Below, in pieces: positions 11,067 to 22,374 of a stretch of DNA of 64,000 bases. Under the pieces are notes generated by a model. The model ran no database searches, had not been told where the DNA came from, and saw nothing but the letters and a program-made list of their open reading frames with translations. The DNA is taken from NCBI GenBank assembly GCA_031841125.1, contig CM063110.1, positions 17,727,626 to 17,791,625 of the forward strand. The letters are read 5' to 3'. The translations under genes were made by a program, and so were the position numbers. The first letter of the stretch is position 1, and each line of letters opens with the position of its first letter. The stretch comes from Acanthococcus lagerstroemiae (Eukaryota > Arthropoda > Insecta > Hemiptera > Eriococcidae).

Positions 11067-11808
11067 GAGCAGGAACCCAGAGTCATTTCACTTTTTCCTA
11101 AATTGGAATTCGAACTGGAGTTTAGAGCTTTCTGAACATCTTCTGAGAGTCGGAGTCAGAAAAAAAAATACTTGTCACGAACTTCATACACGGAGCTGCA
11201 GTTCGGAGACGAAGCTGAAAATTATAGAAGACGGATGTGTGGTGGTAGTAGAGATAGGGGGACTATCTTTCAACAACTTAGTAGAACAGTAGTCTAGAGC
11301 CCGGAACTACTACAGAGCGGTTACTACAACTGAAAAATGAAAAAACCTGAAGTTTCCAGCCCTCAGTTTATAGTTATTTCTGGTCTCATTTTGTGGCGGG
11401 GAGGAGAACGGGGCGGTGTCAGCTCTCATATGTTGACATTTCAGAACATTTGGTTTTTTTTCTCCGTGGAACTTCTTTCATGAACATATTCTACACACAG
11501 GCTAAATTTGTTCGTATTATTCATTTATTTATTTTTTTAGGGGAGGGGGGGCAGAAATATTTTCAAAGACTGAATTTATGAAAATTTATTCTTCCACGCT
11601 CATAGGACTATTTAATCACAATTAAAACATAGTTCTGAACTCAGTAGGCTTCTGATCCGAATTTAAACTTTCAACAAATCAAAAAAACCACGACTTCAAC
11701 TGAAAAAAGACGTAACTTTTACATGACTGCGTGATATTTTACAAAAAACGTTACTTTTCCATGACGTCCGTAACCAGCAGACACTCTTTATAGTTTCTCC
11801 CAAAATTA
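11067..11808 (+). repeat. Tandem unit copy 2
   Basis: Starts GAGCAGGAACCCAGAGTC, continues with GAAGCTGAAAAT, GGGGGACTATCTTTCAACAA, GGAACTACTACAGAGCGG and GTTATAGT-type words. Ends at TTACTTTTCCATGACGTCCG. At about 742 bp it is the uninterrupted form of the unit. Confidence 0.75.
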
Positions 11809-11886
11809 GAGCAGGAGCCCAGAGCCATTCTAATTTTTCCACAACTAGAAACTGAGCTAGAGTTCAGAGTTGTTTAAACATCTCAG

Positions 11887-12086
11887 ATTCTGTATGTAGG
11901 GTATACTTAGTCACAATTTCTTCCTTCTGTAGTCCAGAGCGCTTTCTGCTGTTATGCCGTCTTCAGTGAAGCTCCCCTGGCATAACAGCTGAAAGCGCTC
12001 TGAACTCAGAAGGAAGAACTTGTGAATTGGCATACCCTACATACAGAATTTACCAAGTTCATTCACACTCCAACATTGACACTAAT
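11887..12086. mobile_element. Foldback element, TAGGGTRTRC family, copy 1
   Basis: Arms of about 70 bp: ATTCTGTATGTAGGGTATAC running in through TTCTTCCTTCTG, CAGAGCGCTTTC and TGTTATGCC, and the inverse ending CATACCCTACATACAGAAT. A tail TTTACCAAGTTCATTCACAC follows and is also present after the copy at 40.6 kb. Unit copies 1 and 2 lack it, so it is an insertion. CTCAG flanks both sides. Confidence 0.8.
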
Positions 12087-12224
12087 CTTCTCAGAGTTGG
12101 AGTCAGCAAAAATTAAATTTTCACGAATTTCATAAACGGAGCTGGAATACAGAGACGAAGCTGAAAATAATACTGGATGAATGGATGGTGGTAGTAAAGA
12201 GGGAGGACTATCTTTCGACAACTT

Positions 12225-12520
12225 TTATAAAATGAAATTCCCTGGCTTTGTCCTAACTTTCTCAGGTACGTTTCAGAACGGTCGAAAAGGTGCCTAAATG
12301 AAATTACAGAGCGTGCGAAAATACATACGCAATATTCAAATTTTTGCATTAATCAAAAAAACTTAATTAATTTGCTTCATTTCGGCTTGAACCACTTCAA
12401 AGGACAACACATAAAAGTACACTTTTGGAAGCTCTTTTAAGATGCATTATGTTTTTCTCAGAAACCTTGACTTTACGAGAATTTAAAAATTCCCTGACTT
12501 TTCCAGAACTAGGCACCCTG
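12225..12520 (-). mobile_element. CAGGGTGC-end element, copy 1, one end truncated
   Basis: Reverse orientation of the element at 47974-48336. Shared blocks: ATAAAATGAAATTCC, CTAAATGAAATTACAGAGCG, AAAGGACAACACATAAAAGT and CCAGAACTAGGCACCCTG. Its left edge lacks about 18 bp of terminal repeat. It is inserted in tandem unit copy 3. Confidence 0.75.
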
Positions 12521-12720
12521 CAGTAGAATAGGTACATAAAGAGTCGACCTCCAGAGTCTAGAGCACGGGACTACTACAGGAGGGTTACTACAGCTGAAAA
12601 ATGAAAAAAACTTAAAAGTTTTCACGACTCAAGTTATAGTTATTTCAGGTCATTGTTTTTTTCATAATTACTTTTTTTAATAGTTGTAATGTATTTTTTT
12701 CGACTTATGAAATTCGGCCC

Positions 12721-13787
12721 CACGGTCCCTTCCCTTAGGACATTACATTTGTGTCTGGATTTTTTCTTTCTGAACTGTTCTTCAGATTTTGGCAAAATAA
12801 ATCTAGCAGCACTGACTCGTATTCACAAATTTCCGGTCTCTCGTGGAACCAGACTTTAGTAAATTCTTTCATAGTGGTATCGGATTCCTTCATCGTGGCT
12901 TACATAATTCTTGTTGCCACAGTGATGGAAATGGGGGAAAATCTTCACAAAATTGATAAAGGTTCACTGGATCTCTCGATTTTGACCATAGGTATTTTAA
13001 AAAGTGATGAAACGATAAAGTGTGATCTGATGTACATACACATATATTAATTTAATTGCGATTATCAAAAATTTGAGTCGCTTGCGGCGCTCTTGTTTCC
13101 AGCACTTTTTGAAATTAAGCGGCAATCCATTCAGAATTCGCAAAAAATCATGTGTGCACACCACCTGACTGATGAAAATACATCAGGTTAGCTATTCTAA
13201 GTTCAAAAATATTTGCTCTGTGTCGGTTTTCTGATTGGTTCAAATTTGACCGCGGTGAAGGACAAAAAGACGAGGGACACGTTTTCAAATATGGCTGTAC
13301 TGATTCTGATCGAGTCTGAAACACGTACTGCATTACCAACTTGTTCACTGTACTCGCAAAAACTGTACACACGCATCAGTTTATCCAAACACGCAGCGAT
13401 AATATTTACAAAATTGTTTTGAAGTCCAATACATGGTGAGGGGCAGCCACGGTGAAGGAATTTTTGAGAATCTAAATGAGATTTCCACAATAGGGGTGGG
13501 GGTACGATAATTCAAATTAATGAAAAAGATACAGTAAGTTATCCTCTGAGCCTATACAGTATTAGAGGACCCTATTGTTTATACATTTCCAGATATCTAG
13601 CTGGGACAAAAGTAACAAGGTTTCGGTAGAATGACCCATACGCCTCCACCACCCTCTAACTGAGACGTTTGTGTTTGGTCGTACGGCCCTTTAACTAGCC
13701 TATGAAATTAACTATCTCTCGTCGTGCCATTTTGAGCCCGATTTCCCTTTAATTCTATTGAGCCTCTCCTTGCGTTCGGTCAATTAA
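12721..13787. other. No gene recognised
   Basis: Short frames open on both strands around 13150-13490 with no family resemblance. AAGGTTTCGGTAGAATGACCC at about 13618 repeats the segment at 8361. Confidence 0.4.
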
Positions 13788-14144
13788 CAGGGTGTCTTCC
13801 GGTTCATCTAAGTTTTTGAAAAGAGGTCATGTAAGTTACCTGAAGTCATATTTTTTCGCTGTAGGTCATCTAAAAAACTTTATTCCATTGAATAGTTTAG
13901 AATAAACTGCCAAAGAAACATAAGTTTATTATACAGACATCAGCTAATGAGTAAATAGCGTGCATGAATGTAATAGGAAGAAAGAATAGGAGTGATGATG
14001 GTTTAAATGCAACATAAAGTAGGGAAGTAACAGAGGTACACGATCGGAGCGAGCAGGAATTTTTTTGAGGCTGCTAAAAAGTGGACGGATAAAGGTCATC
14101 TAAAGTTATCTTTTTTTACTTATCAATGCTAGTAGACATCCTGG
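13788..14144 (+). mobile_element. CAGGGTGTC element, GGTCATCTAAA family, copy 1
   Basis: Left end CAGGGTGTCTTCCGGTTCATC and right end AGTAGACATCCTGG are inverted. TTAA lies directly left and one base beyond the right end. The interior repeats GGTCATCTAAA and holds CGGAGCGAGCAGGAATTTTT and GGATAAAGGTCATC, which recur at 57.7 kb. No transposase. Confidence 0.7.
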
Positions 14145-14169
14145 TTAAAAATTGATTCCATTTCTTTTA

Positions 14170-15425
14170 GCAAGCTCTGTACATATTTTCTACGTAGTTA
14201 TTCAACTTTCTGGCTATGTGGTTGATATTGAATGATTTGTTTTCTTTCTTGGAGCATAATATGTAGTTCTATTTTCTCCTTTTGGAGAATTTTCAGTATT
14301 GTTCTTAGCATTCCATTTTGCGTTGATAGGAGCCTTCGACTCTTGTCTTTTAGTAAGATCCCAGCTCTGGGAACCATATGGTAGCGGTCGGTAGCTTTGG
14401 GATTACACAACTCTCGAATGTCCTGATTTTTGTATTTAGTCTCATATTAACTTTGTAAGATAATTCTAGGCCAAAATTTTTTTCCAGGCTTGTGGTGAGG
14501 TTCTGGTATGAATTTCATTTTCAAATTTATTTGAGAAAGAGATCTTTTGGCCTACATAGCAGTATTCTTCAACATTTTCAATTTTGATTTCATTCAGGGT
14601 GACTTCCGAATGTCATTTTTTGACATAATTTTTGTTTTACTTAAATTTATTGATGGCCTACTTTTTCGCCTTCTAATATTAGCGTATTAAGCATTTCCGA
14701 GAGTTTTTCTTTATTTTTAGCGATTAAGATAATATTGTCTGTAGAACGGAGATTGTTTAGCCATAGGCCATCGATCTTCATCCCTTTCCTCTCCCAGTTT
14801 AGATTATTAAAAATTTCTTGGAGAACAGGTATGAAAAGTGGAGGTGATAGAGGGTTCCCTTGTTTTACCCCTCTTTGGATTGGTAACGTTGTCTGCAATA
14901 CGGAGATTGATCCAGCCAGGAGCCATTGATCTTGATCCCTTGTCCTTTCCAGTTTAGATTATTAACTATTTCTTAGAGAACAGGTATGAAAAGTGGAGAT
15001 GATAGAGGGTTCCTTTGTTTTACCCCTCTTTGGATTGGGGACGTTCTACTTTTGCGATTTGATTTTATGTATGCTTTTGAGTTTTGATATGTTATGAAGT
15101 GCCTTAATTATTCGACGAGTGACTCTTTGCTAGCTAGTACTGTGATGAAAGACAGAGTCAAAGGCTTTATTGTAGTCATTGAAGAGCAGGTGTAGGTCAA
15201 AAACATATGTTCTTTACTCTTCTCATTTGTTTAATTATGTGAATGTGGACAGTAGTCGCGTACCCATCTCTGAGTCCTGTCTGCTCCACTGAGTAAAATG
15301 CTATGATTATTGGATAAAGTCTATTTTTTAAGATTTTGAAGAAAAGCTTTCCTATGTTTGATGACAGATTAAGTGGTCTGTAATTGTTAATATTTTGCTT
15401 GTTCCCTTTTTTGTCGAGCATCGAG
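14170..15425 (-). pseudogene. RTE/BovB-like LINE pol remnant, reverse strand
   Basis: Reading from high to low coordinates: NINNYRPLNLSSNIGKLFFK with EQTGLRDGYATTVHIH (15421-15197), motif A NDYNKAFDS (about 15180-15154), then IQRGVKQGNPLSPPLF (motif B). Next comes NLNWERKGMKIDGLWLNNLR and the catalytic box at 14745-14734, which reads STDN where FADD is expected. A thumb remnant (ENVEEYCYVGQ, near 14570) and C-terminal fragments to 14198 follow in other frames. Stops, frameshifts and the destroyed catalytic aspartate pair show a dead copy. The style (LNW-GI-IDG-LN-LRFADD) is that of RTE/BovB-like LINEs. The endonuclease is missing. Confidence 0.85.
14747..15051. repeat. 154-bp tandem duplication inside the LINE
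   Basis: CGGAGATTGTTTAGCC...TTTGGATTGGTAACGTT and CGGAGATTGATCCAGCC...TTTGGATTGGGGACGTT are adjacent diverged copies offset by 154 bp. Each contains the motif B region, so this pol remnant carries motif B twice. Confidence 0.85.
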
Positions 15426-15441
15426 CATGATTATTTCAGAT

Positions 15442-15530
15442 CAGGGTATCTACCTGTAATAAAAGTCGTGCAAGTCATGGGAAAAGCATAAATTGAAGTC
15501 AGCGGTCATGTCATGAATTCAGTTGAGGAG
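15442..15530 (+). mobile_element. CAGGGTATCTACC element, left part
   Basis: Starts CAGGGTATCTACCTG, then AAAGTCGTGCAAGTCATGG and TAAATTGAAGTCAGCGGTCA, which match the copy near 36282. A clear right end is not found. Confidence 0.55.
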
Positions 15531-15819
15531 CGATATTCCAAAACTAAGTATACAACTGAGAAGCGATGTAATGACTTGAGGGCGTTGCAGGCTATTGTGA
15601 AGATTGTGGGCGGCTGAATAGGTTTCAAAAAGTTAAAAAATTTCCCTTTTCTAGTCAGTATGGGGCAGTAGCATGTCATGGGGGCCAAAAATTTTGATTC
15701 CTCTTAGTAAAGATGTTTTTCAAAGTGTTCCCATTCAATTATGAGCAAACGAAAGGTTAAAATCATTTTGAGATCGTTTATACCCCGACGTTCAGCAATA
15801 AAGATCCGTGGGGACATTC

Positions 15820-16085
15820 CTTGCGTATTCAGCCATAAACATTTCAAAAAACAGATTTCTGCGTAAAAATTCTCCCCCCGGCAGTTGTACCTTGCCTTTT
15901 GAAACATCACAAGCCCCATTTTGGGTTGAACCCCAAACACTTCGCAGTAAAAACCCTTTTTTGGGGGAAAATTTTGGGTTTATTTCAAAAACCCCCCGCC
16001 ATTTAAGGGGAAAAAATTTAAAAAAAGACCAAAATTTTTTTTTTTGGAGGGGGCTTTTCCCAAGTGATTTTTTTTTTCCCTATAC
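15820..16085. other. Homopolymer-stretched, possibly low-quality sequence
   Basis: Runs of 3-10 identical bases follow one another (CCCC, AAAA, TTTTTT, GGGGG, TTTAAAAAAAG) in a pattern unlike the neighbours and unlike a microsatellite. This resembles base-calling or assembly error. The frame across it (15808-16089) should not be trusted. Confidence 0.5.
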
Positions 16086-17030
16086 TTGAAACAGAAGAGA
16101 AAATATTGAGGATTACTGCAGACAATTTTGTGTCGAACATTGTTCGCTCAAAACGGTCTTACTTTTCGTACGTATATAAAAAAGTAATGAGCCAACAGCG
16201 CGATATATGCGAATAACTACATCAAGGTCACTATACTGTCGATACCAATGTGGTACCGAGGGGCCACTTTGCCTATATTCTACCACATAGATACTACTGC
16301 CTTCAAGGAAAACAAGCGTCGAATATTTTCTCAAGAATTTCACGTCGAACAATTTTTTTGGGAGAAATTTTGGTTAATTTACGTTGGCAGTCACCACATT
16401 CTGCTAGCAACTTCGTAGGCACGGACAAACGAAATGACGACACTTAAGGTACGTAAACTAACTGACGATTGTAAATCTCGGATACGGTCTCCAAATTTTT
16501 CTCGTAGGGGCCCATATGATGCCGCAATTATTGAGTCTCTAATATACACAAACTGAAACTCGAATATTGATAATATCGCCATTTCGAATCAGTATCCGGA
16601 ATCGGTCTGAAAGTCGGAGCGGCTTCGATTTCAACTCCGAACTTAGCAACAGCTGTCTGTAGTCCAGTTCCGCAGAAAACGTCTACGTTTTTTGCTTCGG
16701 CTACGGCACGATCAGTGCCTTTGAACCCCTTTCGATTTTTTCCACTATTACGCCCACAAGTAGAGTCGGGACAGATGAAAACAAAGGAGACAAGTTGCAG
16801 CACACTATACGAGGCTTCACTTCAAGGGAACTTTTCATTCAACTTTTTCTCTGACAAGTGTGACTAACTATAACATGAACTGAAAATAGTGGGGTGTCCC
16901 GAAATTTCCGAAGTTAGGAGTCGTCTTTTTCCTCATAGTCCACTGCGAAACATCCCGTCAGTTGGAAAAGTTGGGATTTACCACCGCTCCTCCTACACCC
17001 GTCAGAAAGTCGCTTTAGTACGCCACTGGA
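16086..17030. other. No gene recognised
   Basis: Only short overlapping frames on both strands. TACGCCACTGG at about 17015 resembles a hAT MITE end but has no partner nearby. Confidence 0.4.
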
Positions 17031-17039
17031 TATTGCTGA

Positions 17040-17405
17040 CCTTCTGGAGACTCGTTAAAACTACGCAGAACTCTGTTAAGTATCAGCTAGACTAGTCAAT
17101 AGTCTTTAAAACTCCGATCAAACTCTGTTGAGAATCAGCAAGACTACTCAACAGTCTTAAAAACTCCAACCACTTTTCAGGACTTTTTCAGCCTGACACG
17201 GGAGACCATGTGAGACTCCGCGAGTCTCAGATGACGTCTGTTAAGAAGCAGTGAGATCCTGTTAAGACACCTTGAGACTAGTTTGAGAGTCCTCATGACT
17301 CGTTACGACCGGCTCGTTCAGATTCTTGCACGACTCAATGAAGACATACAATCTGCAAACTCATTAGAACTTGTTACAACTCCATGAGCGCCTACCAAGA
17401 TCAGA
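17040..17405 (+). repeat. Degenerate ~11-bp repeat array
   Basis: GTTAAAACTAC, TGTTAAGTATC, ATCAAACTCTG, TTGAGAATCAG and TGAGACTAG succeed each other at 10-12 bp, fitting a loose RTTMARACTC consensus. It resumes at about 17697-17750 after an unrelated insert that begins at a poly-G run. Confidence 0.65.
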
Positions 17406-17759
17406 TGCCGCGCAACACTTGGAGGGGGGGGGGCAACTCCAAAATATTCCAAATGGTAGTTTTACAAAAATTTCGAATGAGAAAATAAAATGTACACTGC
17501 ACGGTACCGCCGGGTAATTTGTACTGAATCTGCAAATAATGTCACATAAATTGACGGTCTAGAAAATACTGCCCGACTTGGGTTGGTACGCTTCTCTGGA
17601 AAAACATTAAAATTCGATGTGCCTCTTTCAAAATTCGTTAGAACATTCCATTCAACTGAGGATCTTTGGGCTTCATTCAGATGCACGAAGATTTTATGAA
17701 AACTCTGTAAGACTCCACTAAAATTAATTAAGATTTATCAGGAACTAAAACGCGATTGA

Positions 17760-18959
17760 TGACCTTGGTTTTATGCCGTTCGAAAATGTCTTTCATTGCA
17801 GAAGACATACTTCTATTAGCAAGGAAGAGCTACTGGTTTTCAGAAGAGAGGACGGAGGAGGCTAGGTTAGATAATTCACCCGCCCTTTTTATGTTGTTTG
17901 ATTTTTCTTCTCGACGAAATACAAAAACTAAAAAAGTCTTACCTCTCGGCTACTGGATCTTTTTTTCTCTGGCTCATTTGATTCAAATTCTACATCGAAA
18001 ACCAACAGGGCATTTTTAGTTTGTTCAACTTCACAGTTCGATCAAATTGTTGTATTTGAAAACAGTCATCTAAGAAACTCCAATTCAGGTGGTCGTCCAC
18101 TTGTTCTTAATGAAATGAATTCGGTCTTCTGAAAGAAGATTCAAATTAGGGGCTCAATACGCGGGCAGTTCGAAAATTTAATCGCATTTTCGAAATCAGT
18201 GATCCAGAAAAACTCCAAGGTGACTACTGGCGCAAAAAACCGAAAAACTACATTTTTCCATTACTTGATTTTTTATGTTTTTATGTCTTCAAGAGAAGGG
18301 GAGGGGTGATATTAGCCTTCTCCTACTGGTAAAAATACTTTTAACGTAAATTTGTGCAAATTTAAAAAATTTACTCTTTCGGATTGTAAAATATTCCATC
18401 TAACTTGATCTTTTTTCGAGTTGTTGGAATTGTGTGACTATGAATCTTCAACGGCATTTCTTTGAAATTGCGAAAACCGTGATTTTATTTGGGGGGGGAT
18501 GACTTTCATATCCTTTTCAAAGAAAACTACTTTTTCCAGCACTTCCATGGCCTTTAGACGCTCTGTCCGATTTTGACACTTTTTTTCGACATGCTTCTAC
18601 TTCAAACTCAATATTCCAGATACCTTTTTGAGCAAGAAAATATTTCTCTCCTCCCCCCCCCCCCTCCCAAAAAATATATGTTTACTTTTTATTTACTTTT
18701 TTACTATCTCAATTATTATTTTTCGAGAAAAATGCTTGATCTATCGGAAGTGCTACTTTGAAAAACGCTTTGAAAGGGGTAGATACAAACTGCATGAATC
18801 CCAACATAATTGAGCAGTTTTAGGGGGAAAATCCTTATTTTCTCATATTTTCAACCAGGACATAGAATTTTCAGATTTTTTGGAAAATACTGAATACAGT
18901 AGTATGAATAATTTTAAATAGTACACCACAAGATGGTGTATGCTCGGAGAGGGGGGGGG
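17760..18959. other. No gene recognised
   Basis: AT-rich with several G or C runs (18490, 18650, 18951). Unrecognised short frames at 17756-18019 and 18573-18813. Confidence 0.4.
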
Positions 18960-19308
18960 CAGGGACGCATCAAAGAGTTTTTCCAGGGGGTTAAAAATTG
19001 TGAAATTTTCAACTGATTCAACTTGAAATTCCCAAGTATCAAAAAGAAAAAAACTAGACCTGTTGAATTTATTCAACTGACTTAACTCAAAATTCCCAAG
19101 TATCAATACGAAAAAAGAAAAACCTTTCGACTTTGTTGGGTTTTCCCCAACTTCTCGACTCAATTCCCAAGTATCAAAGCAAAAAGAAGAACAAAAACAT
19201 TTCAACTTGTTGGATTTTCCCCACGCACTTGACTGAAATGGTGCCCAACCGCTGAGTAAATAATTTCAACAGGGGGTGTAAGTCCCCCCCCCCATCGGTA
19301 CGTCCCTG
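18960..19308 (+). mobile_element. hAT-like element, CAGGGACGTACCG ends, copy 1
   Basis: Left end CAGGGACGCATC, right end ATCGGTACGTCCCTG (inverted). The interior has about three tandem copies of a ~70-bp unit containing AATTCCCAAGTATCAA, an A-rich run and GTTGGATTTTCCCCA. The flank is a G run on the left and GGGGAGAG on the right, so the 8-bp duplication seen in the other two copies cannot be judged. No transposase. Confidence 0.75.
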
Positions 19309-22225
19309 GGGGAGAGATATTGATCGCCAATATTTCGACTTCGATTAAACAATTTCAGAAAATAACCAACTCGTCTGCGATGTAATCTGAGAAAAGGTAC
19401 ACAAAGTCGGCAAATTGAGTGAAAAAAACAAAAGTAAGGTCAACATTAACGTTTTGCGGTTTTTGACGGGAATCTATAGAAGTACACTTCGAGAACATAC
19501 CGCAGAAATTAAAGAAAATGGAAACACTTTCAAACTGCGGTATGACGCAAAGTGTGAAATGAGAAAAAGGTACACTAAGTCGGAAATGAGGTGGACGTGT
19601 TTATTTGATACTGTGCATCGCTTTTATGATAACGGTTATGTTAACACTCAATCGTTAACTATCAAAATTGTTGTTTGTATGATCTTCATTTTTGAATTTG
19701 AAATTAACATTTTATATTTCGAGTATAATATTTTTCACACAAAACTAGGGGTGGTTCACGTGCAACGCTGTCAAAAGTGGAAGAAAGAGGCTTTTTCATA
19801 TAAAATGGACCATGGTATCGTGTCAAGCGGTAAAACGTACTTCTAGAACATCTCTTCCAAGAATATAATCATTAATTATGGCGTTCCAAATAATTTTTTC
19901 CCGAAAAACAGGTTCACCAACTTTGAAGCCGTTTTTCTCAAAACTATACATTTTTTGTACAACCAACTTTAAAGTACTGTTACTCGGCCATCATTTAACC
20001 TTTTGGCCTGATCTTTTTTCTTGGAAATTTTTATTCGATTCTCAGCTTTCTCATATCCTACGGTCTCGAATTTCATGTTTGCCCACTTTGTGTCACTTTT
20101 CTCAGATCGCATCAGACTTCTCATTTGTTCGACTAAGTCACAGAATCTCCAGACGTTTGGATGTATTATTTTAGATTGCGAGCAAAATGTCTACGTAGTT
20201 TCCCAGACTAGAAGTAAAAATTTTCCAACTTTTGGGAGGAATCTCAGGTATATAGAGTTGGGAGTAACTCCCCCTCCACCAACGCTAACCTTAGGATATC
20301 TGCGTAGAATTCGCTTTTCAAACATTCAAAATACTTCTCCAGTTGCATTTGTAGACATTCAATTTTGTAGTTTTTCCAAGTCTGATTTTACTCGAAAGGA
20401 GGGGGAGAAGGGAGATGCCCCCGAGCCGAACTTTTTTGAGGACTTGATTTTCACACTGCTCGACTTTCGGGGGGGGGGGGGGGTTGGAGGTGAAATCGTG
20501 ATTTTCAAGGACAGCTGAGAAAAATATAACTTTTCTCTTTTAATGTTTTCCTCGGGCCCGGATTTTCTCTCGACCGTCCTGTTCCCATCAATCCCCTTTT
20601 CTTGGCTGTGCAACACCATTAATGAAACGCGAGTTGAAAATATTTACTCCATTCATCTCGTTTGACTATTTTTTCACCTGGCATTCATCCACTATGCTAA
20701 CAACCAGTTTAGACGAGAATGTGTTTCGGTTCAGCTTCCTCCAACTTGGAGCCATGGTACACGTTTTCACGGTGACTCGAACGCGTGGGTGTTTTTTATG
20801 TTCGGACAGAATTTTCAGGATTTCCCGAGTCATTCCACGATTCCTCGAATCATAATTTTCTGATTTGCATAACGGGTCAGTACTGAACAGAGACCAATAT
20901 TATGAATCCGCGCCACTTGTATACAAATTATAACCACCAATACCGGTATAGTGTTTTTTGTTGTCTTTTTTTTTTTTGGCATTACACCAAGGACGTGGTA
21001 GTTACGTTTAAAATACTCGACAGGTATTTTACGCCATTTTTGCGTACTTACATTCGGTTTAACTGTAAACTGGTACGAAATAACGACGACGTCACACGTT
21101 GCAAATACCTCTAAAAATGTATAGTGTATGTGGTTGCTGCAAATACCGAGTTGATAGGTCGGCACTGCGTACATTCGTGTACACAAGGCACAACTCGGAT
21201 GATCTTTTCCAAGCAGTAATTCTACGATGAGAATGCGATAAATGATAATTTATTACCTTTGAGACGAATGCGTGTAATTATATAACCAGGTACGGGAATT
21301 CTCGAGATGAGCATATTTTTTGGCTTCGCCAACCCAGCACCCAGCAGCGCTCAATTACAATGTTTGGCGAATACATAAAGATCTCGTTAATATTTGTCCG
21401 CCTCATCGCTGCTTCTATTTACACCATCCTCACTGGTTACAGATAATTTACCAGCTTATACAAAGCCACCGGTGGTTCGATTTGATAAACATACGTGTGT
21501 ACATCCAGAGATGATTCTAGGCCGAGCATGTTGCATAAACTGAGCACAAATTCTGAGGGCTTATGCTGGAGCATAAATTCGAAAAAAGAAATTCTATTAC
21601 AAATTAAAAGAAAAGTAGAACAGGTTGTACGCTTTGAGACGTACAAAAATTGTGCCCTCCTAATGGAACCCATCTAACACTTGATTATTGGTTTAAAGAT
21701 CGGTCCAGAACGTATGCACATTAGCGCTCCATAGCACAGATTTAATATTTTCATCTATTATTAAGCGGCTCATGATGCAATCCAGGGATGTTATTGATTT
21801 TTTTCTTCTTCATTTTTCTAATCAAGATTTCAGGTAGCAGAAATTCCTGATAAGAAAATAAAATATCAAGAAAATTTCAAAAACGTCTCAATCTGTTTCT
21901 GGAACCGAGAAGTTTTTTATTTTACAGCTTTTTATTCGCCCGACATTTTTGACGCCGATCATGTGGGGGTCGTCATGCCGTCGAATGCCCCCATTTGTGA
22001 GCATAGACGTCCATCGTCTTCTTCCACTAATCTCGAATTCCTTGATCAACTAATCCTTCCACCTTGTGGGTGGTCTACCCCTTTTCCTTTTCTACTCTCT
22101 CGGAGACCATTCCTCTCGTTATGTGTCCCGCAAAGCTTAATTTTTCTTTTTCTTAATCCTCCATCCGAGATCGTTTGGCTTCGTTGTTTTCCGGATCTTG
22201 TCCAGACTTTACTTTCTGTTTTCAT
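19309..22225. other. No gene recognised
   Basis: AT-rich. Frames up to 165 codons (20021-20518 and 19415-19846) overlap others and show no domain. A poly-G run is at about 20470-20483. GTTGTCTTTTTTTTTTTGGC near 20960 is T-rich only. Confidence 0.4.
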
Positions 22226-22312
22226 TATACTCGATGATGGTGGGGTGTGTGGCGGTGCACGCACACCAAATTGGCCCCGGGACACCGCACCATCTATCCC
22301 CGAATTACCCCG
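22226..22312. repeat. Dispersed repeat, GTGCACGCA block, copy 1
   Basis: GTGGCGGTGCACGCACACC, TGGCCCCGGGACACCGCACC and GAATTACCCC line up with ATGGCGATGCACGCATGC, TGGCCTCTGAGATACCGCACC and GAATTACCC at 46747-46812. Much richer in GC than its surroundings. Origin unknown. Confidence 0.55.
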
Positions 22313-22374
22313 ATTGGGCCTGCTGCGTCAGGATGTTTTCATTATATGCACTTCGTAGCTTTCTAAAATGCGTC

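Larger units (their letters stand above)
11809..12720 (+). repeat. Tandem unit copy 3, interrupted twice
   Basis: Starts GAGCAGGAGCCCAGAGCC and follows copy 2 through AGACGAAGCTGAAAATAATA, GGACTATCTTTCGACAAC, GGGACTACTACAGGAGGG and GTTATAGTTATTTCAGGTC. Two elements absent from copies 1 and 2 lie inside (11887-12086 and 12225-12520). The distance between homologous points is therefore about 1.27 kb instead of 0.74 kb. Confidence 0.75.

Noticed and set aside
17010..17022. TACGCCACTGG as end of a hAT MITE
   Set aside because: No inverted partner within 500 bp.
19415..19846. 143-codon plus-strand frame
   Set aside because: AT-rich with no motif, no splice or promoter context and no recognised family. 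Plausible by chance in this composition.
20021..20518. 165-codon plus-strand frame
   Set aside because: Ends in a poly-G glycine tract, overlaps an 86-codon reverse frame and has no domain.
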